Shown: positions 43,103-52,626, counted from the stretch's first letter. The stretch: 64,000 nt of DNA from JAAXHF01 sp965242605 (GCA_965242605.1 CBDESS010000001.1:1054001-1118000), one strand, 5' to 3'. The notes: generated by a model not told the origin, from the sequence alone. Numbers and translations are program-made.

Positions 43103-44218
43103 TCAGACTTCAATGCTGTACAGCTTGGCCGCGGTATCGTGGACGATCTTGCGCCGGTCGGTCTCGTCCAACTCAGCAAAGGTCTTGTTGATGAAGTCGT
43201 GCGAGCGCGGCCAAGTGGCGGCGGTATGCGGGTAGTCCGAAGACCACATGGTGTTGTCCGGGCCGTACAGGTCGAGGGTACGGATGAAGAGCGGTTCGTT
43301 GATGAAAGTCGCGTAGACCTGACGCTTGACGTAGTCGCTGGGCTTGAGGCTCAGTTCGGCCGGCGTGCCCATTGAACCCAGGCGGCCATGAATCAGGTCC
43401 ATCCGCCACATGAAGTACGGCATCCAGGCTACGTCATTCTCAGCCGAGACGATCTTCAGTTTCGGAAATCGATCCAGAACGCCGCCGAGCACGAACACGG
43501 CCAGCGAGCGTTCGACTTCGTGATACAGGGTGGTCGCCTGAAGGGCCAGGTTGTTGCTGAAGAAGTCAATGCCGGTGCCTTTGCGTCCGGTCAGGATATG
43601 CAGCGACAGGGGCATGTTGAGGTCGGACGCCGCGGCCCAGAACGGGTCATAGATCGTATCGCTATAGGGGGTGTCGCCCGGTGGCTCGGCCCAGATCATG
43701 GCCCCACGGATACCTTTTTTGGCGCAGCGTTCGAGCTCTCTGGTGCCGGCCTGAATATCTTCGAGCGTAATCAGACCCAGTGGCAGGAGGCGTTTGGGGT
43801 CATGGCTGCAATATTCGGCGGCCCAATCGTTATAGGCGGAGAAACAGGCGGCGCGGAGCTCAACATCGTCAAGCATGTAGAGCGGCATACCCATTGAGGT
43901 GTAGATCGCCTCGGCGATCACGCCATCCCGGTCCTGGTCTTTGAGCCGGGCGGCCGGGTCCCACACCGACGCGGGAGCCTGATCCATGCCCTTTTTATTG
44001 TGCTCGGGCAGCTCGGCCGACGGCACGCCGGCACCAAAGAATGCCGCAACCGGGAAAGGAGAGATGTTTTCGCACACAAAATATTCGCCCTCTTTTCCGT
44101 TGAGGTCTTTGACGGTGTGGGGTGCCTTGTCACGGAACTTCTCATCAAGGCGTTCCTTCCACATGCCGGGCGGTTCGACAAAATGCGAATCCGCTGAAAT
44201 AACGCTAGAGTCTGCCAT
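43103..44218 (-). CDS. Amidohydrolase 2 family TIM-barrel hydrolase
   Basis: Metal-dependent barrel. ISADSHFVEPPG at the N-terminus, HILTGRKG, ENDVAWMPYFMWRMD and WSSDYPHTAATWP near the C-terminus. 371 aa. AAGGAGG precedes ATG 44218. Such genes are typical of environmental bacteria degrading aromatic or heterocyclic acids; substrate unknown. Confidence 0.9.
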   Translation of the reverse strand: MADSSVISADSHFVEPPGMWKERLDEKFRDKAPHTVKDLNGKEGEYFVCENISPFPVAAFFGAGVPSAELPEHNKKGMDQAPASVWDPAARLKDQDRDGVIAEAIYTSMGMPLYMLDDVELRAACFSAYNDWAAEYCSHDPKRLLPLGLITLEDIQAGTRELERCAKKGIRGAMIWAEPPGDTPYSDTIYDPFWAAASDLNMPLSLHILTGRKGTGIDFFSNNLALQATTLYHEVERSLAVFVLGGVLDRFPKLKIVSAENDVAWMPYFMWRMDLIHGRLGSMGTPAELSLKPSDYVKRQVYATFINEPLFIRTLDLYGPDNTMWSSDYPHTAATWPRSHDFINKTFAELDETDRRKIVHDTAAKLYSIEV

Positions 44219-44311
44219 ACGAGATCCTCCTTTTCCGGTATGGTGTGGCAGCGTCACCGTACGCCTTTTTTCCCGCCCGATGCAAGGGTCAAGGTCGTGA
44301 AAAAATCGGGA

Positions 44312-44341
44312 TTGTCGGACGGCTCAGGAGCTTGATAAGAT
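44312..44341 (+). promoter_or_regulatory. Promoter candidate of tRNA-Arg
   Basis: TTGTCG and TAAGAT with an 18-base spacer. The -10 ends 21 bases before the tRNA 5' end. Plausible sigma-70 type spacing. Confidence 0.5.
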
Positions 44342-44362
44342 GCCTCCCGTCCCGAGCTCTGT

Positions 44363-44436
44363 GCCCCCGTAGCTCAGCCGGATAGAGCATCGGATTCCTA
44401 ATCCGAGGGTCGTGCGTTCGAATCGCGCCGGGGGTA
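44363..44436 (+). tRNA. tRNA-Arg (anticodon CCT)
   Basis: A 74-base cloverleaf. Acceptor stem GCCCCCG with CGGGGGT, D-arm GCTC with GAGC, anticodon stem TCGGA with TCCGA around TTCCTAA, T-arm GTGCG with CGCGC around TTCGAAT, discriminator A. CCA is not encoded. It reads AGG codons. It ends one base before the stop codon of the amidohydrolase on the other strand. Confidence 0.93.
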
Positions 44437-44437
44437 T

Positions 44438-45466
44438 TCAGGAGTTCAGGGTGTCGTGCGTTTTCAGCCGATAGGCACGGGCCGCGCTGTCGTGGAACAG
44501 GGCGAGCCGTTCAGCGGCCGAGAAGTCCCTGGTGATGCGCTTGAAGGCATTCCACAACACCGCATAGGAGCACGAGGTCTTATCGACCGGGAAGTTGCTC
44601 TCAAACATGCAGCGCTTGGTCCCGAACTGCTCAATGCAGAACAGATAGTAGGGGCTGAGAGCCTGGGCCAGTTGGACCGAGGTCGGCGGAGCGGCCTGTT
44701 TATGCCAGCCAAAGCCGCACATCGGCATGGTCAGGCCGCCGAGTTTGACCATCACGTTGGGGCAGGTGGCCAGCTCAGCCATCCCCCGTTTCCAGTCCTG
44801 AAAGACGGTCTCTTGCCGACCCTGGTAGGGACCGATGCCGAGCGGCCCGCCAACGTGGTCAAGAATGATGGTTCCGTCCGGGCAGGCACGGGCCAGGTCC
44901 ACCAGTTCGTTGATCTGGGTGTGATACATCCAGGCGTCAAAGCTCAGGTCCAGCCGATGCAGACAGGCTAGCCCTTTGCGAAACGTCGCCTCTCGCATCA
45001 GACCCTCCGGCGCGCCGGTATGGGCATTCCGAATATCGGGGCTGGCGTGCCAGCTGGCCGCATGACGAATCCCCCGAAAACGGTTGGGGCTGGCCGCCAG
45101 ATGCGCCTCAAGGACCGCTTCCACCCCATCGCCCAGAGACAGGTCGGCAAAGCCGACGATCCCGGCGCAGGCGGCCATTGGGCCATAGTTGCCGCTGGCA
45201 CTCTGAGCGGCGGTACCCTGGACAAACTCCGTCTCGCCAACGGGTTTCATCTCCCCCGGCCCGTCTTTGCGGTACATGGATAGACATTCGACAAAGACGG
45301 TCTGCACGACTCTGTGCCCGCTGTCGGTGTCTTGCAGCAGCTCGTCAAGCAGGTAGCGGTTGCCCGGATGGTCCCATAAATGATGGTGCGGATCACAGAT
45401 GGGCAGCTCGGGGTCAAGGGTCGTCTCAGCGCCGGTCTTCAGCCACTCGTCACGATCGCGTGTCAT
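44438..45466 (-). CDS. Amidohydrolase 2 family (lactone-hydrolase-like)
   Basis: Metal-dependent barrel hydrolase. ICDPHHHLWDHPGNRYLLDE carries the HxH motif; GTIILDHVGGPLG and MFESNFPVDKTSC follow. 342 aa. AGGAGG precedes ATG 45466, which overlaps the glcF stop by 17 bases, so it is in the glcDEF transcript. Likely acts on a cyclic acid or lactone feeding the same pathway. Confidence 0.9.
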   Translation of the reverse strand: MTRDRDEWLKTGAETTLDPELPICDPHHHLWDHPGNRYLLDELLQDTDSGHRVVQTVFVECLSMYRKDGPGEMKPVGETEFVQGTAAQSASGNYGPMAACAGIVGFADLSLGDGVEAVLEAHLAASPNRFRGIRHAASWHASPDIRNAHTGAPEGLMREATFRKGLACLHRLDLSFDAWMYHTQINELVDLARACPDGTIILDHVGGPLGIGPYQGRQETVFQDWKRGMAELATCPNVMVKLGGLTMPMCGFGWHKQAAPPTSVQLAQALSPYYLFCIEQFGTKRCMFESNFPVDKTSCSYAVLWNAFKRITRDFSAAERLALFHDSAARAYRLKTHDTLNS

Positions 45467-46739
45467 GGGAGTCCTCCTCTGCGTAGGCTTCGGCCAGCAG
45501 ATCCACGGTATGCACGGCTTCAATGGCCGCGCCCCGCTGCTGAAGACCGGCCCGGATCTGCATCAGGCAGCCGGGATTGCCCATCACAACCGTCTCGGCC
45601 CTGGTGCTCTGGATGTTGTCAACTTTGCGACGCAGAAGCCGTTCGGCCATCTCGGGCTCGGTGAGGTTATAGGTGCCGGCGCTGCCACAACACCGGTCAG
45701 ACTCGGGCATATCGACGACCCGCAGTCCGGGAATAGCCGCCAGCAGGGCGCGCGGCTGGGCGCGGACCTGTTGGCCGTGGGCCAGGTGGCAGGCGTCGTG
45801 GTAGGTCACGATTTTGTTCAAGGCCCTGGTCGGCTTGATCGGCCCAATGTCGGCCAGAAACTCCGACACGTCTTTCGTCCTGGCTGCCAGTTGCTCTGCC
45901 CGCTCACGGTACACCGGGTCGTCTTTGAGCAGCTCGCCATACTCCTTCATCATCGCCCCGCAGCCCGAGGCGTTGATGATGAGGACATCAACGTCAAGCT
46001 CGCCGAAGACCTCAACATTGCGCCGCGCCAGCGCCAGGGCTTCGGACCTGTTGCCGTTATGCAACAACAAGGCTCCGCAGCAAGCCTGGCTTTTGGGTAC
46101 CAGGACCTCGCAGCCATTGTGGCGCAACGCCTTGACGGTCGCCTCATTGGTCGCGCCAAACAGCTCGGGCATGACACAGCCGGACAGCATAGCCACCCGG
46201 TAGCGCTGGCTCCCAACAGGGGCGTAGCGGTCCTGGAGCACCGCCGAAGACAGGCCGTCCCAGTCCGGGATGAGGCCAAACTGCGAGCGCAGGCGGGCGG
46301 GAAGCCAGTTGACCCGTGCCAGACGGCCCAGCCCCAGCCGTGAGCCGAGCCGCAGCAACCCGGCGAACAGGTGCATGCTAACCGGGTTGGGAAAAATCGT
46401 ATCAATGGCCCGCCGGGCGAGGCGCTTGGCCAGCGGCCGCTTGTAATGCTGCTCAATGTACGGCCGGGCTCCTTCAATAAGCGCCCCATACTGCACCCCG
46501 GACGGACAGGCCGTCTCACACGCCCGGCAGCCCAGGCACAGGTCGAGATGCCGCACGACCTCAGAATCCAGACCAAAGCGGCCCTCTTGCAACGCCCGCA
46601 GGGTCAGAATACGGCCCCGCGGGGAGTCCATCTCGGTCCCCAACTCGGCATATGTCGGGCAGAATGGCAGGCACAGTCCACAGTGCACACAGTCAAAGAA
46701 TTTCTCGTGATCGACAAAATTGGCGTGTTCGTGTGGCAT
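45450..46739 (-). CDS. glcF: Glycolate oxidase iron-sulfur subunit
   Basis: Electron-transfer subunit. Two 4Fe-4S motifs, CVHCGLCLPFCPTY and CLGCRACETACPSG, and two CCG domains around ACCGALLLHNG and DRCCGSAGTYNL. 429 aa from ATG 46739. Together with GlcD and GlcE it oxidises glycolate to glyoxylate at the membrane. Confidence 0.95.
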   Translation of the reverse strand: MPHEHANFVDHEKFFDCVHCGLCLPFCPTYAELGTEMDSPRGRILTLRALQEGRFGLDSEVVRHLDLCLGCRACETACPSGVQYGALIEGARPYIEQHYKRPLAKRLARRAIDTIFPNPVSMHLFAGLLRLGSRLGLGRLARVNWLPARLRSQFGLIPDWDGLSSAVLQDRYAPVGSQRYRVAMLSGCVMPELFGATNEATVKALRHNGCEVLVPKSQACCGALLLHNGNRSEALALARRNVEVFGELDVDVLIINASGCGAMMKEYGELLKDDPVYRERAEQLAARTKDVSEFLADIGPIKPTRALNKIVTYHDACHLAHGQQVRAQPRALLAAIPGLRVVDMPESDRCCGSAGTYNLTEPEMAERLLRRKVDNIQSTRAETVVMGNPGCLMQIRAGLQQRGAAIEAVHTVDLLAEAYAEEDSHDTRS

Positions 46740-46746
46740 ACGACGC

Positions 46747-48051
46747 CTAAATGCCGCCGACAAACCGGCCGGGGTTCAGCACCTGCTGCGGATCAAAGGT
46801 GTCTTTGAGCTTTTTCATCAGCGGGAAGGCACTGCCGACCGGCCCCCACACATCAACCCGGTCCTTCAGACCCGGATCAATCTGCTCAACAACGAGATAG
46901 CCGTTCATTTTTTTGACCAGGATACGCAGCCAGTCAAGCAGGGAGACAAACTGCCCGGCAGGGTGGGACAGGCTCTCCTCCTCATTCAAACTGTCATCAC
47001 GTCCCGCTTTGGAGCGGACAAAGCGGGTGTACACAATGCCGTTCCCGGCCCGGGCCTGAAGCTGGACCGTCAGGCCGTGCAGGCCGACCTGATCTTCCAC
47101 CTGGCGACAAAACTCGGCCACCCGGTCTGGCAGCAGACTGGTTTTGCAGCGCAAGCCGGCCTGACCGCTGACCGGAAAGTCGCGCAGGGCAAGGGCCAGC
47201 TCATGGGCGGCCTGGCCTTCAAGATGTTCAAGGCGCAAGCCGGCCTGGCTGGCCAGCTCGCTCAGGCGCTGGCGTTGATAGTCAAGCTCCTGGGTCACGC
47301 CTGCCAAGCCGACAACAAGCAGAGATTCGGCCGGGTCATCGGCGAGATGGGCTGGATCGAAATTGGTCAGTTCCAGGAAGAAGGGCTGCAACTCGGCAGT
47401 AATCTGCTGCAAGGTGGCCTGCATGGCGCGGTCGGCAGAGGAGAAACGGAGCATCAGAATGGCCTGGGCTTCCGGCCGGGGTCGGATCTTGAAAGTCGCC
47501 TCAACAATGACCCCCAGGCTGCCGAGCGAGCCGCAGTAGAGCTTGGCCAGATCGTAGCCGGCCACATTTTTGACCACCCGCCCGCCGCCTTTCACCAGCG
47601 CGCCATCCGCCCGGACGACTTTCAGCCCAATCAGAAAATCGCGGACCGTGCCCTGTGAGAAACGGGCCGGTCCGCTCAGGTTGGTTGCTATCAAGCCGCC
47701 GACCGTAACCTGTTCCGGGTTGGGCGGATCGAGCGGCAGCCACTGCCCGTTCTCGCCCAAAACGGCCTGGAGTTGCGAGAGAGTCATGCCGGCCTCAGCC
47801 GTGACCGTCATGTCGGTCGGTTGGTAGTCCAGCAGCGTATTCAGCCGTTCCAGACACAGCGCAATGTCATAGCGGCGCGGGCGAGCGCCCAGGTACAGAA
47901 ACGCCCCCAGTCCGACCGGGGCAACCGCCAGCTTACGCTCACCGGCGTCCCGCAGTGCTGCCGACACCTGCTCAACCGAGGTCGGGAGCAGCACCTCGCG
48001 CGGCTCAACCCCGTCAATCACAAATCGCTCTCCAGCCTCAAGATGGGACAT
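46747..48051 (-). CDS. glcE: Glycolate oxidase FAD-binding subunit
   Basis: FAD-linked PCMH-type domain with TVTAEAGMTLSQLQAVLGE, PEQVTVGGLIATNLSGPARF and KNVAGYDLAKLYCGSLGSLG. 434 aa from ATG 48051, preceded by GAGG. The start codon and ribosome site lie inside a small inverted repeat (48044-48082). A second copy lies in frame at about residues 349-363. It ends 7 bases before the glcF start. Confidence 0.93.
   Translation of the reverse strand: MSHLEAGERFVIDGVEPREVLLPTSVEQVSAALRDAGERKLAVAPVGLGAFLYLGARPRRYDIALCLERLNTLLDYQPTDMTVTAEAGMTLSQLQAVLGENGQWLPLDPPNPEQVTVGGLIATNLSGPARFSQGTVRDFLIGLKVVRADGALVKGGGRVVKNVAGYDLAKLYCGSLGSLGVIVEATFKIRPRPEAQAILMLRFSSADRAMQATLQQITAELQPFFLELTNFDPAHLADDPAESLLVVGLAGVTQELDYQRQRLSELASQAGLRLEHLEGQAAHELALALRDFPVSGQAGLRCKTSLLPDRVAEFCRQVEDQVGLHGLTVQLQARAGNGIVYTRFVRSKAGRDDSLNEEESLSHPAGQFVSLLDWLRILVKKMNGYLVVEQIDPGLKDRVDVWGPVGSAFPLMKKLKDTFDPQQVLNPGRFVGGI
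46964..47005. repeat. 42-bp inverted-ended element inside glcE (type III, copy 1)
   Basis: Ends TGGGAC and GTCCC(G) are inverted. The core CCTCATTCAAACTGTCATCACG matches copy 2 at 48044-48082 closely. 42 bases, 14 codons. The glcE reading is GRDDSLNEEESLSH. Confidence 0.55.
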
Positions 48052-48082
48052 GGTATCCTCATTCACACTGTCAGCACGTCCC
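48044..48082. repeat. 39-bp inverted-ended element at the glcE start (type III, copy 2)
   Basis: Ends TGGGAC and GTCCCA are inverted. Aligned with copy 1 it has one 3-base gap. On the minus strand it supplies GAGG and the ATG of glcE. Confidence 0.55.
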
Positions 48083-48132
48083 ACCCTGCCATAAACCAGC
48101 CCTCATCACGCGAAATCCCGCTGATCCTGCTC

Positions 48133-49560
48133 TCACAGCGGGACCTGACGACGCGGCGCGCACACGTCGATACAGCCCGTCCCGGGCGTGGGAACGATCT
48201 TATGCGGGTTACACCGATTGTCGGGATTGAACACCGCGCGCAGCTCGCTCATACACAGCAGGTCTTCAGGGCTGAAGATCAGCGGCATCTGGGCCCGCTT
48301 CTCAACGCCAATCCCGTGCTCGCCGGTCAGGCTGCCACCAAGGTCAACGCAGGCTTTCAAAATCTCCTGGCCGGCCTGCACTACCCGCTCGGCCTCACCC
48401 GGATTGCGCTCGTCGTACATCAGAATGGGATGAATGTTGCCATCTCCGGCGTGAAAGACGTTGGCAATTCGCAAATTGTATTTCTCGGCTACCGCGGCTA
48501 TTGTGCGCAGGATATCCGGCACCCTGGTGCGCGGCACGACTCCATCCTGGGTACAGTAATTCGGGGCCAGGCGGCCCACTGCACCAAACGCCCGCTTACG
48601 GCTGGTCCACAGTGCCAGGCGTTCAGCATCGTCCTCAGCCACCCGGACTTCACGGGCGCTGTTATGCCGACAGATGTCCATGATCTTGCGCGTCTGGGGC
48701 GCAAGGCCGGCCTCCAAGCCGTCGAGTTCAATAATCAGCACCGCCCCGGCGTCGGTCGGAAACCCAAACTGAAAAGCGGCTTCAACGGCCTGAATAATAA
48801 GCCGGTCCATCATTTCCAGAGCCGCCGGCACAATACCGGCGGCAATAATGTCCGATACGGTCTGGGTCGCCCGGTGGACCGACTCAAACACGCCCAGAAA
48901 GGTGCGGTAGGCCTGCGGCTGGCGGGTCAGGCGCAGCGTCGCCTCGGTCACTAGTCCGAAGGTCCCCTCGGCCCCAATCGTAACCCCGCGCAGATCATAG
49001 CCCGGCACATCTTCAACCGCCCCGCCGAGCGTGACCAACTCACCGTCCGGCAGCACCAACTCCAGGCCCAGGACATGGTTGGTCGTCACCCCATATTTCA
49101 GGGTATGGGGTCCGCCCGAGTTCTCGGCTACATTGCCGCCGATGGTACACGCCTGCTGACTCGACGGGTCTGGTGCATAGTGCAGCCCGTCTTTTTTGAC
49201 CGCGTTACTGACCCACAGGTTGACGACCCCGGCTTCGGCCACCACATAGCGGTTGGCCAGGTCGATATGCTTGATCGTATTCATCCGGCTGGTGCCGATC
49301 ATCACCGGCGCTTCAACCGGCAGACAGCCGCCGCTCAGCCCGGTACCAGCCCCACGCGGGACAAAGGCGATGTTCTCTTTGTGCAGGAATTTGACAACCG
49401 CGACCGTCTCGGTGGTTGAGCGCGGCAGCACGACCACCTCGGGAACCGACTTCTCCAGGGTGTAGCCGTCGCATTCGTAGGTGGCTAAGGCCCGCGCGTT
49501 GGCCACCAGCCCATCGGTCCCCACAATCTCGCCCAGGTGCTCAACCGTACTCACATCCAT
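48133..49560 (-). CDS. glcD: Glycolate oxidase catalytic FAD subunit
   Basis: FAD-linked oxidase. PCMH domain with PRGAGTGLSGGCLP and GGNVAENSGGPHTLKYG. C-terminal domain with VFHAGDGNIHPILMYD and LTGEHGIGVEKRAQMP. 475 aa. GGAG precedes the ATG. First gene of glcD-glcE-glcF-amidohydrolase. Confidence 0.96.
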   Translation of the reverse strand: MDVSTVEHLGEIVGTDGLVANARALATYECDGYTLEKSVPEVVVLPRSTTETVAVVKFLHKENIAFVPRGAGTGLSGGCLPVEAPVMIGTSRMNTIKHIDLANRYVVAEAGVVNLWVSNAVKKDGLHYAPDPSSQQACTIGGNVAENSGGPHTLKYGVTTNHVLGLELVLPDGELVTLGGAVEDVPGYDLRGVTIGAEGTFGLVTEATLRLTRQPQAYRTFLGVFESVHRATQTVSDIIAAGIVPAALEMMDRLIIQAVEAAFQFGFPTDAGAVLIIELDGLEAGLAPQTRKIMDICRHNSAREVRVAEDDAERLALWTSRKRAFGAVGRLAPNYCTQDGVVPRTRVPDILRTIAAVAEKYNLRIANVFHAGDGNIHPILMYDERNPGEAERVVQAGQEILKACVDLGGSLTGEHGIGVEKRAQMPLIFSPEDLLCMSELRAVFNPDNRCNPHKIVPTPGTGCIDVCAPRRQVPL

Positions 49561-49673
49561 AACACGCTCCTTCGCGATCAGCCTGTGGCTTCCGCCGGAT
49601 CATCCGCCTGACCGCATACCGCCCCAAGCCGCAAGTGTTATGGGTTCTGGTGGGGAAGTCAACAGGTCAGGAG

Positions 49674-49703
49674 TTGACAAAAACACCCGGCTCCCGCTTA
49701 TTA
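49674..49703 (+). promoter_or_regulatory. Promoter candidate of asd, possibly leaderless
   Basis: A perfect -35 TTGACA (49674-49679) and TTATTA (49698-49703) with an 18-base spacer. Transcription would start within a base or two of the asd ATG at 49711, which has no ribosome site. Confidence 0.45.
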
Positions 49704-49710
49704 CAATGCC

Positions 49711-50790
49711 ATGAAAAAGCGAGTTGCTGTTGTCGGGGCCACGGGTATTGCCGGACAACAATTTCTGGTGGCCCTCGAAAATCACCCCTGGTTTGAGGTG
49801 GGTCTTGTAGCTGCCTCGCAGCGCTCAGCCGGAAAAACCTACGCTGAGGCGATTCGGGACGCCAGGACGGGTGCCCGGCAGTGGTGGTGTCAGGAAGAGC
49901 CGCCACAAGCAATGCTGTCGCTGCGAGTGCATGAGGCGTCGTCAATTGACCTGAGCGATATTGATCTGGTGTTCTCCGCGGTCGAGTCCGGCCCCGCCCG
50001 GGAACTGGAGCCGCTGTACGCCGTCACCACCCCGGTCGTCAGTACGGCCTCGGCCTTCCGCTATGAAGCCGATGTACCGCTGCTGATTCCGGGCGTCAAC
50101 CTGGATCACATCGGTCTGATCGACAGCCAGCAGAAAAACCGGGGCTGGAGCGGCTACATTGCCACCCAGCCCAACTGCACCACAATCGGCTTGGCGATTA
50201 CGCTCAAGCCGCTGTTTGATGCCTTTGGCCTGCAAAAGGTCATTCTGACCTCAATGCAGGGTCTGTCCGGGGCCGGGCGCTCTCCCGGCGTTATCGGACT
50301 TGATGTTGTGGATAACATCATCCCCTTTATCTCTGGCGAAGAAGAAAAGGTCGAAAAAGAAGCCCGGAAGATCATGGGCAGCCTGTCGGCCGGTACGATC
50401 AGGCCGGCGGATTTTTCGGTCAGCGCCACCTGCACCCGGGTGGCCGTGCTTGAGGGACATACCGAATCGGTCCTGGCCGTGATGGACAGGCCGTGCTCAA
50501 TTGACGATGCACGGGCGGCCATGATCGCCTTTGGCCACGAGTTCGGGAAGCTGGGCCTGCCCTCAGCGCCCAAGCATATGATTATCGCCCACGACGACCC
50601 GTTCCGTCCCCAGCCCCGTTTAGATCGAGACGCCGAAGACGGCATGGCGACCTCGGCCGGCCGGTTTCGGGCCGATAGTGCGCTGGATAACGGGGTCAAA
50701 TACCTGCTCGTCAGCCATAACACCAAAATGGGCGCGGCCAAGGGGGCGGTGCTGCTGGCCGAGTATCTCCATCAGCAGAGCTATGTCTGA
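49711..50790 (+). CDS. asd: Aspartate-semialdehyde dehydrogenase (archaeal/fungal-type)
   Basis: Makes aspartate semialdehyde for Lys, Thr, Met and diaminopimelate. NADP motif VVGATGIAGQQFLVAL, catalytic Cys in TQPNCTTIGLAI, GLSGAGRSPGVIG, and the substrate-binding SATCTRVAVLEGHTESVL. 359 aa, matching the archaeal/fungal-type group. Confidence 0.92.
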   Translation: MKKRVAVVGATGIAGQQFLVALENHPWFEVGLVAASQRSAGKTYAEAIRDARTGARQWWCQEEPPQAMLSLRVHEASSIDLSDIDLVFSAVESGPARELEPLYAVTTPVVSTASAFRYEADVPLLIPGVNLDHIGLIDSQQKNRGWSGYIATQPNCTTIGLAITLKPLFDAFGLQKVILTSMQGLSGAGRSPGVIGLDVVDNIIPFISGEEEKVEKEARKIMGSLSAGTIRPADFSVSATCTRVAVLEGHTESVLAVMDRPCSIDDARAAMIAFGHEFGKLGLPSAPKHMIIAHDDPFRPQPRLDRDAEDGMATSAGRFRADSALDNGVKYLLVSHNTKMGAAKGAVLLAEYLHQQSYV

Positions 50791-50861
50791 CCACGGCTTC
50801 TCAGGATTACCATGATGCGGTCGGGGCCGGATGCACCGCGCGACAGATCGCTTTTTCCCAC

Positions 50862-52267
50862 ATGCCGCCAGCCTACCAACCCGCAGACCTGCCCCCAAAG
50901 TCGGCCAGCTTCTGGCAGCTGGCCGGACCCGGTGCCGTCCTGGTCGGCCTGTCTATTGGGGCCGGTGAGCTGATTGTCTGGCCCCGCAATACCGCCCGGT
51001 TTGGGGCCGGCATGACCTGGGCGGCGGTGCTGGGGGTGTTTGTTCAGCTCTGGATCAACTGCGAGATCGGCCGCTATACGCTGGCCACCGGCGAGAGCAT
51101 CTACGGTGGCTTTGCCCGCTTGTCGCGCCATTTTGCCTGGATCTTTCTGATGCTGAATGTGTGCAGCTGGATTTTGCCCGGCTGGGCGCGGGCATGTGGC
51201 GGGGCACTCAAAGCCCTGATTGTCGGCCCCCAGGGTTGGGGAGCGCCTTGGATGTGGACGACGATAACCTTTGTCGGGGTGGCAGGTGTCCTGTTTGGGC
51301 CGAAGCGGGTGTATGCTTCGCTGGAGCAGACGGTCAAAGTTCTGGTTGTGGTGATTACAGTCGGCTTAGTAGCGATTGCGTTTTCGGTCGGCGGGGCGGC
51401 GACCTGGAAAGAACTGGGCCGGGGAATGCTGAATATCCCGTATAAAGACCCCGACATGGCCGTGTATGCCTTATTCTCCTCAATTGTTTTTGCCGGAGCG
51501 GGAGGAACGGCCAATCTGTTCTTTTCGTTTTATATCCGGGACAAAGGCTGGGGGATGGGTGTGCGCTGGTGCCAACAGTGCTCAACCCGCTGCGCGAGCG
51601 CCAGGAGGCAACAGCTGAGCGGGCGTTTCAGGTCATGATCACCGGGCGCAATATGCAGCGCTGGCGGGCCTGGTTCCGGCATCTGCAACTTGACCAGGCA
51701 CTCTTTTTCTGGCTGCTGAATACCTTCACCATTCTTCTGTTCATCTACGGCGCGCTGGCCGTTCTCCACCCCCGCGGCATTGTTCCCAATCAGGAGTTGC
51801 TGGTGTGGCAGGAGGCCGAAATCCTGGGCAGCTTATGGGGGTCGTTTGGCAAGCTGGTGTTTTTGCTGGTCGGCACCGCGTGTCTGTTCAGCACACAGCT
51901 GACGCTGATCGATGGGGTGGCCCGGTCATGCGCGGATATTCTGCACACCAACTATCCCTGGGCGCGGAAAAAACCGCTCGGCTGGTGGTATGCTACCATT
52001 GCCCTGGCCTGGATTGTGGTCGGCGTTGTCCTGACCTATGTATATGAAAGCCTGCCGCCCATCCTGTTCCTGCTGGGTTCGGCGTTTTTCGGTGGGATTG
52101 CTATGGCTATCTATACCCCGCTGGCCCTGGTCTTGAACCGGACCAAGCTGCCGACCGAACTGCGACCCGGCCCGGTACGCTGCGCCGTTCTGGGAGCGAT
52201 CAGCCTTTTCTATATTGTGTTTGCGCTCAGTTCGGCCGTGCTGCTGGGCCGACGCTTGTTCGTGTAG
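50862..52267 (+). pseudogene. Nramp-like metal transporter, frameshifted
   Basis: Membrane transporter of the Nramp superfamily. The first part (GAVLVGLSIGAGELIVWPRN and WINCEIGRYTLATGESIYG) carries about seven membrane segments up to RDKGWGMG. The frame then breaks near 51555-51575 and stops at 51638. The rest (VLNPLRERQEATAERAF, then four membrane segments) continues in another frame to 52267. The two parts together make a full-length protein. The TM1 helix has IGAGE where canonical Nramp has DPGN. Pseudogene or sequencing error cannot be told apart. Confidence 0.8.
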
Positions 52268-52269
52268 CC

Positions 52270-52296
52270 CACAGAGGGCATAGACCGCCCTCTGTG
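52270..52296. terminator. Bidirectional hairpin between Nramp gene and atpE
   Basis: CACAGAGGGC and GCCCTCTGTG form a perfect 10-bp stem with a 7-base loop, in the 44-base gap between two convergent genes. A T-run is poor on both sides. Confidence 0.6.
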
Positions 52297-52311
52297 ACTG
52301 TCTTGGCCGAC

Positions 52312-52626
52312 TTAGACACTGCCCGACAGGGTAAAAGCGATCACCAGGGCATAGATGGCCAGCGCCTCAATGAAGGCAATACCGATAATCATCGGTGTCT
52401 GAATCCGGTCAGCCGAACTCGGGTTACGGCCGATGGACTCCATCGCCGCGGCAACCGCCCGGCCTTGGCCCAAGCCGGCTCCAACCGCGGCAATGCCGAT
52501 AGCCAGGCCGGCGGCCAGGGCGATCATGCCGCGCGACGAGTCGCCCCCCTCCGCGGCAAACGCCGCGCCGCTTGTGCTCAGCACCATGAGCGCCGCCAAA
52601 ACACCAATACGCCAGACTCTCTTCAT
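52312..52626 (-). CDS. atpE: ATP synthase subunit c
   Basis: Rotor ring subunit. 104 aa, with a cleavable leader (IGVLAALMVLSTSGAAFA) and two membrane helices, the second carrying the ion-binding Glu in GIAFIEALAIYALVIAF. GAGLGQGRAVAAAMESIGRNP is the polar loop. The Glu is followed by Ala rather than Ser/Thr, which fits proton rather than sodium coupling. Confidence 0.95.
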   Translation of the reverse strand: MKRVWRIGVLAALMVLSTSGAAFAAEGGDSSRGMIALAAGLAIGIAAVGAGLGQGRAVAAAMESIGRNPSSADRIQTPMIIGIAFIEALAIYALVIAFTLSGSV

